From Pagrus major (taxonomy: Eukaryota > Chordata > Actinopteri > Spariformes > Sparidae): a stretch of DNA of 64,000 bases. The DNA lies in assembly GCF_040436345.1 (NCBI RefSeq), contig NC_133230.1:16378197-16442196 (forward strand), read 5' to 3'. A model generated the notes under the pieces. It saw only the letters and a program-made list of their open reading frames with translations, was not told the origin of the DNA and did no database searches. This document shows positions 1-12,800 of the stretch, piece after piece. Numbering within the stretch: the stretch's first letter is position 1; every line of letters begins with the position of its first letter. The position numbers were made by a program, and so were the translations under genes.

Positions 1-399
1 AATAATATGTTTTGCTATAATTTGTACATTAATATATTTTATATTACTGCTTTTATTTAAGATCTGAATACTTTGTCCACCACTGGTACGATCATAATGT
101 GACATCTGGGTTTTTAACCTTTTTCCAATTTATACACAAAAAATATCCAACCATTTATACTTTTTTTACTCACTTCTTTTGTGAGTGTGTGTGTTTTCTG
201 TACTAAACACAGTCAAAACAATTCACGTCATATATAACACATATAACAACAACAAAGAGAAAGCAGTGCCTAAGGGAAAAGAACAAATAAATAAATAAAA
301 AGATGTCCCACAGTCATTTGACATTCAACAGAAATAAAATGAGGAGATTAATAAATGTAAAAACAAAATGTAGAGGTATAAATGTGTTTTGCATTGTTC

Positions 400-585
400 T
401 ACACCAGCGACGTCGCCCAGTGTCTCGAAACATGGGCGTGCTTGGCCGGAGAAGTTCGTTTTCCCATGATGCACCTGTGGTTCCTTTCTATCTCGCGCCC
501 TTGCGTCGGCGCAGTCCATCTTGCCTCGCTCATATCGCTGCTGTCACCCTCTGCCAGCGCGCCGTCCGTGTTGTTGTAGTAAATA
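400..585 (+). promoter_or_regulatory. kmt2b: kmt2b CpG-rich promoter / 5' UTR
   Basis: GC and CpG content rise sharply from about 400 and stay high through exon 1, then drop in intron 1, as in a CpG-island promoter. TTCCCATGATGCACC at 461-475 resembles the ZNF143 consensus, and ATGGCGGC at the start codon (586-593) resembles the core of a YY1 site. No TATA box was seen. The transcription start is not determined. Both factor sites are motif matches only. Confidence 0.5.
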
Positions 586-888
586 ATGGCGGCATCGGGA
601 GGCGGATTATCATCTCCCGCTACTGTCGCGGGCTTGGGCACCCAAGGGGTTGCCAAGGCTCGTTTCCCTGGTCGGCCGTGCTCGGCTCGCAGCAGGCTGC
701 GGTCGGAGAAACGTACCAGACGCGGAAGGTTGGGCTCGGACGATGGGGAGCTGGCTGCCGGAGGGCCAAGGCCCGTCAACATCGGCCTTGCGTTGAGCGA
801 GGACCCGTCCCTGCTGCGCCTGCTCGGGGTGGCGGAGAAGCACAGCCGGCAGAGAGATGTTGGATTCGAGTCGAGCAACAGTGAGGAG
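586..888 (+). other. kmt2b: kmt2b exon 1: N-terminus with menin-binding motif
   Basis: Residues 1-101. RFPGRP (residues 26-31, nt 661-678) matches the KMT2B form of the high-affinity menin-binding motif near the N-terminus. LLRLLG follows near residue 77, and the exon ends in an acidic SNSEE stretch. The segment corresponds to the GC-rich first exon of mammalian KMT2A/B but lacks their long Gly/Ala runs. A basic RTRRGRLG stretch is at most AT-hook-like. The start codon has A at -3 and G at +4, a good initiation context. Confidence 0.9.
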
Positions 889-3800
889 GTGAATAAGCTA
901 ACTGTAGCATGTCAGCTACACGGGTGACAAAACGCCTTATACGACACACAAATCCCTTTCGTTTAAAAGGATGACATTTAAAACGGCTTGTTTGTTACTT
1001 ACTAAAGTATGGGAGCTAACACAGAGCTAGTTAGCGGTAGCTTGGAAACACTAACTCCAAAATAGGCATTGTAGCTAACCGTCTGCCTGCAGGGTATACT
1101 TCAGATGGGTGTATATTTCCAGTCTGGTTGTTTATGCAGATTTTAGTAACGTTAGTTTGTCGTCTGTTTTGAAATGTCATATGAATGCTAAGTAGCAACA
1201 TCCACACACACACACACACACACACACTCGGGTCAATGTCTGTCCAGCTGAGTTTGTTTGCATGGAATGAGCATGAGGCGGAAACTTTGGCGGTATGATA
1301 ACAATCGCGGGTGTTTTTTTGTTGTGGAAACCGGTAGATGTCTTTGTCTGTTCATCCGTAGATACGGTTCATCTCGAGTTGAACTTCCCACACGGTGCTG
1401 ACATCCACAGACTGCTAATGTTGTCGTAATTAAAACGTTGGCGCTGCTAAGTTGCGGTTCACACTCTCCACGTTGGAGCGGTCAGCTGACTGCTCGGTGT
1501 TTTAAACGTCAGCTAACGTGGGATGCAACGGAAAGGGGAAACACAAACGTTATCTATACGTGTTAATAAGCCAAAAGCTTCATTTAGACCTTTAATATGA
1601 CAAATCTTGCCCAGGACAGTGTCTTTGTTTACAAACACTCATACTTCCCGTCATGCACATCTCCCCTTCATTATTCAGATGGTGGTAAAGATTCAGGAAT
1701 CTTTGAGGAGGAATCCAAGCTTTTCCTGACTTTTACTTAAGGTTGAACTATTTTAAAGAAAAAGCATAGTTTTCTGTTTATTGTCTACATGCTGCAACAG
1801 ATGTTGATTCAAGCTCGATCACTTGTTTACATAGACTTTGACACAGATGAGTTATTTAAAAGTACAAATTATGATGGGTAACACGCTTGATCAAGTCATG
1901 TATGAGAGTGTCCAGGGGCACTGACAATTAGGGATGTAAATATTAAGCAGTTTCCCTAATCTATGGTCGGCTGCTTTAACAATTGATTATCAGTTAATCA
2001 TTAATAAAATATCAAATATGCTAGATGTTTTTTTATTAGACGACTCCTTTAACCACTGACATGATCTATGCTCAATGTAAAATCAGAGTAGGCTACAGTA
2101 GGAGTTAAAAGAACAGATAAAGTAAACACCAAGCTACTTCAATTATAAATGAAGTGACTCAAAATAATGACTTTATTTTAATTGCGGTGCTCCCGTCTTT
2201 GACTGCTCATGTGTCGTGGTCCAATAAAATCCAACATATTGAGGCTACTAAATGGCTAAAATATAGTAATATCAGATTGTATAGAATGTCTTTTTGTTTT
2301 TTTTTAAATCACAAATTACTTGTGTTTTTATTAAATACAATTTCTTATACCTTTTTGTTTTGTATTTTATTTTGATATATTTGATAAACAGGTGTTTGTA
2401 ATTTGTAACAAAATATTTTTTGATGTATTTGTGCCCATTTCTGATTGTCTGTTAAAAGAAATCGAAACGGCAATTTATCAATTAATGATTAACCATTAAC
2501 ATCCTTATTGAGGATGAATACTAATGAAGCCAAGGTGAAAGTTAAGATGTCCAGTAATTTTTATTTTACATTCAGTGGAATATTCAACATTACAAATGCC
2601 TAGAAATCCAGTCACAAAATTGAAATGGTATTGTGTGTAGGCTCATTCATAATGAGACATAAATATTATACAGCAAACAACAAGAGAGGAATTGAATCTG
2701 CCACACTGTGAAGAAGCCAGTGTCTTAGATATTATTAATTTCTCAGGTGATCTCCTTTTAGCTCCGGCCAGACAGGATGATGGTAATGATGTAATCCCAA
2801 ATTGGATTTTATCATATTATTTAATCTCCAGAGCAGGGGCTTTAGTTTCTGACATCAGTCGGACTTCACTGATGCAATCCCTTTAGCGTGGACTGAAACA
2901 GAATCACATGGCCCATACTAAAGCCTGTGGGTGCTGCTCAACTGGAGCAGCACACGTCACTGAGTGCCTCACACACTCATGTGCTCAGCAGTGCTTTTGA
3001 ATAGACACAAGGGGAGTTTCATTGCTGACAAATCTAGAGAGTTGTTATTTCGCACACACAAAGATGGATGTGAGTAATTAGCAGTCAATTTGAAGCGTGC
3101 TTTTGATCGGCTGTAGTGTGCAATCTTTGCATATAAGGTATACGTGTGTATGAATGAATGAGAGGAAGCTGGGGGCTGATTGTGCTCTAAAGGACCTAAT
3201 TAAACTTTTGCAGAGATGGAGTTTGAATATTTCCAGCACTTGGCTGTGAAATATCACTCTTTTAGGGGAGAATCTGGCTGAAATGCTCAATTTCACCTGA
3301 TCTTGAGTGCTACACTCCTGATGTATCAAACATTGCTGTGTATCTCACTGAAAATTAGGCATGTGCAGAGGGATGCTGCGCAGAAAAGATTCTGCTGAGT
3401 TATTTTTTGTGGTTGACTCATAGATTGAAAACCAAAATCTGCTGTATTGGGTACCTCAGCAAAATACTGATGCAACATTGGAGAAAGAGAAGAAAGCAGG
3501 GCTCTGATGCCGAGCCATATTTTCAACAGGGCTGATAACTGATAACCAAATGATGAACTCAGAAGTGGGCGAGAAATAAATTATTAAAAGTCTTTATTGA
3601 AAAGCACAAAATTATTTTTGCATAATGTTGTTTGAAACACAATACTAAGTAATTAAATGTTTAATTATCTTCATTACCACTTTCACTGCAGCTCTCCGTG
3701 TTATTGAAATGATGGATATTTAAGATATGGTCTGTAATAATTTTATGTTCATTTTCATGTCTGTTGTGTATAGATGTCCATTCCTAACTGTTGCTTAAGC

Positions 3801-6800
3801 TTCAAGCTATATAATGCTATAGCTATGTGTTTGTGGTCTGTAGCAGGCAATGTGAAGCGCACCTACAGGTGTTTTCTTCAACATATCTAGTTGAAGCAAT
3901 TCTTTTATTATAGCCATGTAACATATTTACGTGTGTTTTTCTCCAGGAGGAAGATTTTGCTGGATTTGGGACCACAAAAGCTCATCCACAGAAGACTTCA
4001 AGGACTGCATCTCAGTCGACATTACACAGCGACGCGAAGTCTCCCCAAGTTTCAGACCATTCTCTGGCTGCAAAGCCTCTCATTGGAAAAATTATACCCA
4101 AAAACCCAAAACCGGCTCTGATTGGGAAAATTGTACCAAGAATCTCTAAAGAAGGCCATGGTGTCAAAGACAGCACAGTAAAAGACAAAGAAATCCCCAA
4201 AATGGTAATTAAACTGCATGGCAAGCAGGTAGCGCTCGCTGCAAAAGTCAAACATGCAGACGGGCAGGTCTCACGGAGACAGACCAGTAAAAGATCAGTT
4301 GACTTTATCAGGAAAGCAGGAAAATCAGCAGACTCGGGCAGCACACAAAGCCAAACAGCCACTACCTCAGCTGGTGGCACCAGGCAAGATAAGCTAGTGA
4401 GCCCTCTGACAGCACTCAAGGGTGCAGGAAGAGCTTCCAAGGTCAAAGAACAAGGTGAAGTGTCAGAGGACTCCGACACAGACCAATCCCTGCCAAAGAG
4501 GTCTGTGAAACGCATGAGGGGCTTTCGAAGTAGAAACACCAGACGCATCTCTGAGGAAGTTGCTCTGTCATTCACGTCCTTTCACAAACGACAGAGAAAG
4601 AGAATGACGAAGGGTATGGGTGCCTCTCCAGAGGCTGGAGCTGAGGCCGGTGCTCAGAGTGGAGAGGAGGCAGCAATGCCCCTCGAGTGTAAAGCCACAG
4701 ATTCCTCTGAAAAAAGAAAACAGAAAAGACAACGTAGATCTTTGTTTGGGCACAGGCGAAGGCCACAAAAAGACCCTCCAATCATTAATCCTCAAAAACA
4801 GATTCAGAATCGCACTAGGCGTGTTTTTTACACCTATGTAGCAGAACCCATTCCAGCTACACCAACGCCAGAGGATGAGCAGCAGCTGCAAGGTCCAAAT
4901 CTCACTCCCTCAGTGGGTGAGCCGAGCTCAAACAACTCCGCCACTGTGATGAGTGGACGGTCCTCCCGTGTAATTAAAGTTCCGAAGAGGTTCTTGGACG
5001 AGGAAATGATTCCCTTTCCAAAGGGTTCTCTCTCAACATGGCTGAAAAGTCAACAGAGGGAGGATGGAAAACCAAGTCCATCATGCCATGAGTCAAGCTA
5101 TGACGATAACTCGCTGCAGTCAGACAGTGACTCTGTATCTGTGGTTGACAGCTCATCTATGGTGACAAAGTTCTCATCAAAGCCCAGTCCAGGCACGAGC
5201 CACCTAGAGATCTACAAGAATCTCAAGAAACTGACCTTGAAACTGGCGGAGAAAAAGAGAGGTCAGCCCGACACTCAGGGGGATTATACCCATCAGGGCG
5301 ACGGTTTGACCTCTCATGTCAAGAGGAAGCGACGGTCAAAGCTCATGATGGAGGAGATGGACTCTCCGGGTGTTGTGAGGAAACTGGCCGTGGTGGTGAA
5401 CACTGACGTGGAAGCGCCCTCGCATGTGCCGTTAGGAGATACAGGCAACAACAGTAAGGATTGTTTCTTCTTTTTGTGTAATTATTTATGAAGCTGTTGC
5501 TACTTAAATTTAGCTGTGATTTTACAAATGTGTTATCAGTGTCTGTATCGCCAACATGCATTTCTTTTACAACATCTCTCTTGAGATAGTGAGATGTTTT
5601 TACTCTTCAGAGGAATACAAATTGAGTTCATTTTTTATTCATGCACTTTTTTTTTTAGATCTATAAGCTGTATACAGGAGGTGTGTTTTCCATAGGTGTT
5701 CCTCCAGTTACAAAGGGTTTGCTTGTACATTACTTCACTAGAGTTGCTCTATTCACATTGTTTGGTGCAGATGAAGTAGAAAGTCACGAGGCGTTGGAAG
5801 TCAGTGGGCCCAGCTATCGAATTGGTCTCAGTGGAGCCAATAAGACGATGCTCCACCTGCTGAAGAAAGCCAAAGTCCAGCTCATCAAAATTGATCAGCA
5901 GAAACAGCTCAAGTTATCACAGGTAAGAATCCCAGATCAAATGTGTGCAGTCTGAACTTAACCAACCAGATTGCAAGTAGCTTGGCTGTTTATTTAAGAA
6001 GGTATAGTAACATAATGATGTTATAGCACCTTTTACATGAAACCTTGTGTTAACTTCCTTGTTTCGACCAATAGTTGGGCTCTGGGGAATCACGAGTGCC
6101 AGTTACTGGAAGAAGGAGGAGGAGGAGAGTTGGCATGTCTCCCAAAGATACCAGTCCTCAGGTAATGATTTTAATTTGAAAATAAATGACACACCAGTCA
6201 GTAAAGAGATTTTTTTCTGTTTTGTCGTTATTAAAGGATTTGCTTTTATCACTTGATGTTATCATAATTTGTGTACTACAAAATTTTTTTAACTCTCAGA
6301 CTCTCTCTGTATTCTTTGATGTGTTTGTGTTTGCGTGCAGGAGCAGCTGCTCGCCGGTCCGAGGATCAAACATGTCTGTCGGGCAGCAGCAGTGGCATTG
6401 GGGCAGCCCCGTGCCATGGTGCCAGATGATATTCCCAGACTCAGTGCCCTGCCACTTCACGAGAGAGAGGGCATCACTTTTTCTCCAGCGGCTGAAGGTA
6501 CAAAGCGTCTACATGTGTTGTTTTTAAGCAGAAATTAACCTCTCTTTGTTTTTACTAGAGAAGGATGAGCACCTCAGTGCATTCTGCATTGCACTGTGTG
6601 TGTGTGCAGTAATATTAATTGAGGTTTAATAAGAAAGGAAGTGATGTTTTACACACGAAGCAAGTTAAGTCAAAATTAATAGGTTCAACATTTAACCAAC
6701 TTATTTTCACAATGCGCACATCCCAAGCCACAGTGTAAACATTGTAAACAACCTATACAATTAATGTAATACATACTAATAATTTTGTTTGTTATGGTTA

Positions 6801-9800
6801 AGCGCATACAAACCAAATGTAGTCCAATATGCAGGTCCAAATGTCTCTTGACCAGCAATGTCCAGAAAATCAGAAATGACTCAAAGGAGGGACTGAAAAA
6901 ACAATGAGTTCAGTACATCTGCAGGCTTAGAAAGTTTAAAAAAGCATTAAATTCAAATCATAAAAAGGCTTTAAAAGGAATAAAAAGTGTTTTATTTACA
7001 AAAGTCTTGGATATGTTTTGTTGCCTGCTGTAGGCTGTATTGTTGTGCACTTCTTAACTAAAAGTAAAATCAGTGTTTCCCACAGGATTTCATGAGACTA
7101 CGGTGGGTGGATCTCTGACCCTCTAGGGGGCGGGGCAGAGGTATTGTCCTCTAGGGCTGTCACTTCTTCCAAAAATCAAGATCAAAAGAATTGGAAATGA
7201 CACAAAATTCATTCAAACCAATTGTAATGTATCTGAGAGAGAGAGCGTGTACACTTAAAACAAGGCACGGGGGGCTTGACTGACTGCGAATGAAAGATGC
7301 TTTGGTGAAGCGATGGATCCAAACAACGTTGGAGATCTCAAATGCTATTAGGAGAAGTGAAAAATATTTTTCTGTTAATTATGAAACTGTGGCGGGACAA
7401 ATGAGACTGTGGCAGGCCACCAAAGTCTAAGTAATTGATGGGAAACACTGGAAGATGGTTCCGCTAATGGTTTGTGCGATCAGGAAGTGGTTCAATCCAC
7501 AATTAGACCTTTCGCTCACACAGTCAGGACTGCTAGCTACAGCTGCAAGGAAGCTCATTAACTCAAAATGGGCAAGTGTTCATTTTTTTCTATTTTGTGG
7601 GGGTCGCATTAAAAGTCTTATATTTAAGTTGCTGAACCTTCAGTCAGGTTCAGAAACTGTCCACATCATATGGAAAGATGTGCAGCATCAACCATTGTTA
7701 CAGTGTAGTTTGAGTTTCTGCCACCCTGGAATAGACAGGATTACCATATCATTCACAGATTTATTGTAAAAACCTCAAACAAACTAACCAAAAAATAGAT
7801 CGACTTGATTCTGTTTATAACCAAGCTCTCAGGTAGGTTAACTTTTTTCTATTCCAATTTCTCAAAAATGCTTCATTAGCTTTGTCCACACTTTATTTCT
7901 GCCAGTTTGGCAAAGCTGCTCTGCTAGTGTTTCATAATGAAAACTTTATCAGCTAAGATATATTTTCAAACTGGCATTATTAAGCTTCTGCAGTTTTAAA
8001 CACACAATCTAAAAATAATAAGAATCTCTTTTGTAAAAAGCAGAATTTTGAAAGCTTTTGGCAAACGTAACCTGCTGAGCAAAAATTACAAAAATTGCTT
8101 TGTTAGCTCAATGTAGTTGTAACTAAAATATTTGCCAGCAAAAATATCTTTTGTCACACACAGATTAGCCACCGCTGTTGGAAAGCTATACCCAACACTG
8201 GTCGAGTGAGCATCACTCAGTATGAGGTGAGGAAGTGCCGTTTGACAAATGAACACATTTAGTGCTATTGAGAAAAACGGATCCTTACACAAGCTACATT
8301 ATTATATTAAAATTATATTTAAGTCTTGAAAGTCACTAACTCAAAGTAATGATTTTCAGTTTCTTTGTGCCAGCTGGGATTAAAATACTACCACTGGGGG
8401 TTTCAAGAGGTTGTCAAGGGAATTAAGTTTCAAATATATTTCTAGTTGTTTCTAAATCCTAAAAGGTCAGGCAGGGGAATTTCCACTAGCAATGGATTTG
8501 TCAGGGACTTTTAACTTTATTCTATAGTGACTCATAGATTTCCAACAGGCAGCCAGTAGCCATAGAAACCAGGCCTGCTTGTTGGACAAAAGACCAGTAA
8601 TGAGTATTTAAGCACGTCCAATCATCGCAGTTAGACCTGTCACGTCTCCTGCAGACTGAAGTTCTGCCACCACATGCACTTAATGATGTTTGAATTGTGA
8701 TGTTTGTGGCTCTCTTACCCATCCTCTCTGTCTCTCGCCTCCAGATGTGGCAGATGATGACGACGACATCACTGATCAGGGCAGGGATTGGGTTGTCTCT
8801 CCTCCTCACCTCCAGCGGAGGAGGAGGGGGAGGGGCCACAGGTTCAGAAGGAAGATCCTGAGTCAGTATAAAAGCAGGGGAGTCCGTTCCCGGCGCTGTG
8901 GATACTGCGCAGGGTGTTTGGTTGAGGAGGACTGCGCAAAGTGTATCAACTGCCTCGATAAGCCCAAGTTCGGGGGGCCCAACACCAAGCGGCAGTGTTG
9001 CATGTAAGTCAAAATAATCACAGATGTAGATTGGCAAGTTTCAGTTTCAGGGGGTTAACTTTTGGTTTTGGTTACTAATTATGTTGGAAGTTAATTTGTT
9101 TAATTCTTTTAACAGTTGGACTGTACCTTTTCACTTTCATTCAAAAAGAATTCAAAACAGTCGCAAGATCACTTTGAAATAATGAGTGTAGATGACATTG
9201 TTTGTATACAAATTTCTAAGTGGCCAGGTGGGAAATAAAAATAAACGTGGGAAAATGAAAAAAATATTAATCCTCTCAACCATTTGTTTGCTCTGGTCCA
9301 AAGATATTCTAATAAATTGCCTTTGGATAAAGCCAGACCAGCTGTTTCCAGCCTATGTGTTCAGTTAAGCTAACCAGCTGCTCAAACTGTGGCTCTGCAG
9401 ACAGGCAGGACAAAAGAATCAGCCAGAGTGTTAAAAGCTTCTGACATCATTTACATTTTGAACTGACAAAACTGAGGTTAGCGCTTAACAGAGTGCTAAA
9501 ATGTTTGAGTAAGTGGTGCCTAAAATACTCTCTATTCACTTGATGAGGACAAGCTGACTCTTACAGTTAAACACATGCATAGATGTCTACATGTGCACCT
9601 AAACTTGGATATACAATCACATTTTACTTTTTCTTCTTCCCCCAGATATCGAAAGTGTGACCGAATTGAGAAAGCAAAGATCAATCGCATCATTAAACCA
9701 CTGAAAGGTATGTCTCTGATTAGATTGAAGCTCCTGCCCTGAGATTAAATCTCAAAGTTAACAGAAACAAAACAAATTGAACAACATATTCAAACATTTG

Positions 9801-12800
9801 GTGTGCTCCTTTCTCTCAGTCCAGACAAGGCGACCGTCGGGCTCTGTGTCAAGCAGTGACGATGCCTCACTGGGGCTTGTAATCAGGAAACAGTCCCTGC
9901 GTAACATTACGCCACGCTCCTATAGCAGCCTGCTGAAGTCTGAATCTGAAGAAGAGGAGGAAGAAGTAGAACTGGAGAAGGCAGATAAATCAGCAGTCAG
10001 GCCAAGTGTAGCTGCTGATAGCAACCCAGGTGAGTAAAGCTTTTTTTCTTTGTGACTCAAAGTTACTGTTTTGCCTTTTCAGATTGAGGCTTGAAGATCT
10101 CCAACTTTGATTGCTGAGCTTTGTTTAAGGGAGCGAACCATACATTTTATATTCCTGACAGCACATATTACAGTGCGTTGAAACCTCTCAGTAGAATCAG
10201 ATTTGTGTCTTAGATCTGTTTATCTTCTTTTGGAGATCTTGCTCCACAAGATGGCGGGTCACTGCCAGACAACCCTCCAACTGAAGTGGCAAAGCATCGC
10301 CGACTGCTCTCCAAAGTAGCTGGGGGCAGACCCAGAGCTTACAAGGTAAAAACATCCAACAGATTTTCCTCCTCGCCTCCAGTATGTCACCGAATCAAAC
10401 CTGGGTCAAGTTGTATTTTTGGAGTTTTTTTGCTCATATTGGTGGCAGTTAAAATGTCCATGTTTGTGGTGTTAAAAATGTACAATACAAAAACACCTTT
10501 TAAAATAACAAATTTCTTAAAGTGATTAACAGACAGTATGAAAAAATCATTATATAGAAAACAAACACCTGCAAATATTTCCAAGTGATACTTTGCCCAG
10601 GTCTGCGTCTCACTTTTAGTTTTTTCTAATTATAATTGAATCATCTGTGTTGGAAGTGATTCTAATAACATCTTTCAAGTTCAGCCTTGCTAATCTTCTG
10701 TTTCTAACTTCTTAAGTTTTCTCTTCATATTCAACACATTGCATGTATGTTTTCAACCTAATGCTTTATAAATTATATACAAATTAAGCTGTTTTATCGA
10801 TAAAATGCAGCCTGTTTCTGCTTTTGGTAGAAGCACAACATACTTTATTGTCTGTCAGAGGCAGTAAGTCATTTTGATCGTGAGGTTTTTGACAGTTTGC
10901 AACTAATATTCAGACTTCAGATTTGGAAATGTAGTTTTGAGTAACACTCATTAATGCAATACAATACAATGTTTTCAATACATAACTGATGATGATAATA
11001 TAAACCTGTGAGAAACAGAGAACTTTAATAGAGCCTATATTTTCCTGATCATCAGTATCACTGATCAGTAAAGTTCACCATTGCTTTCTAACATTGCTTA
11101 TTTCAGTGTTGAAAAGGCTGTCACACTGTGTCATAACTCAAGCTAAAATGAAGTGTAAACCTTGGCTGTGCCACCTTAGTCTTTGTCTGTGCTTATTCTA
11201 GTTGATCTGGACATTGGATTTTTTTTTCTTCCCCAAATCACATGCCAAACTAAAGCATCTTGCTCTGTCTTATAAGACTTGCCTGATAGTGCTAGTGCAC
11301 GATTCTTGCTTATTTTTTTTTACCTTTATGTCTGCATTGCTTAAACCCTTTGCCACTCCTCTTGAGAAATTCCTCTGTATTTATATATAGCTTCCAAGTG
11401 TTTAATTTATCTCTATATATCTGTGTTGGTTGTGAATTGGTAATGCTTAATGGATCCAGTGCATACATCTACAGGTTATGAGGACTACATGCTGCTTCAT
11501 TTTGATGATTGAAACACGGCATTAACAAAGGAAGCTGCCATATTTTGAAGACAAGAATAAAAAGAGAGCAAGTGACTATGTCATGCTATATGCACCTCTA
11601 AACACACTATATGGATGTGTCTGAAATTTAAACTAAAAGTGATGTGTCAGCGGATTAGTGCGCATTCATAAAGATACTTAATATTACTGTACACCTCATG
11701 TGGATTGAATAGTAAGTCCAACAGAAACTTGAATTTACAGAGATTATTAAGAGCCTCATCTCCCGTATACACTCATACTTCTTCTAAAACTAACAAGCTA
11801 AGAGAACAACGTTATGCATCTTAGCATGAACTTTTTCTCTGTGTTGAAGGGGTAAAAAAAATAGGGCGCATGTGTTCTAACTTACACTGCATCAACCTCA
11901 TATCTGCATTTCCAGATGTAGTGATAGAAAGGTGTATATTATTTTTGAAAATCTTTTTACTCACACGAAGTAAGAAGATTTTTCTCATGCTATCAGCATA
12001 TTTGCATTGTACAGCTTAGCCTCTGTTCAGACCAAAGATTTGCAACAAGATGATTTGAAACCTGCAACTACTTGCAACATTCTGAAAATCTTCCAGTTCA
12101 CACAAATGCGACTAGGCAAGACGTTGTAACATCTCTACTGCAACGACTCTCTGTACATCCGTTCTAACTGCTGGCTTGTCAGGCTTTTTTCTGGCTGCAT
12201 ATAATTTTCTAACATCTTAAAAAATAAATGACACATGAAATGGTGAAAACAGAAAGTGTGTGTGAACGAGTGAAAGAGAGTGAGGGGTAGAGAGTGCCTG
12301 TGCAGCGCAGAGGAAAATCGGTGAAGTTGGCAGTTTAGCAGCAGTCTAAATTTAAACTTTAAGGGTTGGGTCAGTCATGGCTGCTACTCAGACACATTAT
12401 TGACGTGATCCTCCCTTTCCTGTGTCCAAAACTGCCATTCAGACCAGCTGACAGTTTGTCACTGACTTAACCAGCTGACGTTCTAAGTACGCTCTAAAAC
12501 CAGCCACCGGTGACTTGACAAGCTTAGTCTCAGGCCACACAATCAGCCAGCCTGAGTTGAGATTAGACGGGCCAGTTCACACTGCTGCAACGTCCTAAAA
12601 CAGTTTAGTCTCGTTACGAATCTTTGAACTGAACAAGGGTTTATCCATCAGAGAAATCAGACTTTTTGAATGACACTAATGACACTATAAATTATTACCG
12701 TTTATAGTATGTTGTTGACATCTTTGAAGTGGACAGATGAATACTTTCTCTTTATGTATCTCTACTGCTGCTGAATGCATTTGCTAAATCTTTACGTTTT

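Noticed and set aside
303-884. 193-codon open frame over the kmt2b promoter and exon 1
   Set aside because: It overlaps exon 1 in another frame and owes its length to GC-rich sequence; no recognisable protein, while the 586 frame matches KMT2B.
4012-4575. 187-codon minus-strand frame opposite kmt2b exon 2
   Set aside because: Shadow of the coding strand; no homology and no promoter.
10201-10235. Alternative upstream acceptor for kmt2b exon 9 (after 10212)
   Set aside because: Using it shifts the frame to an early stop; the acceptor before 10236 keeps the frame.
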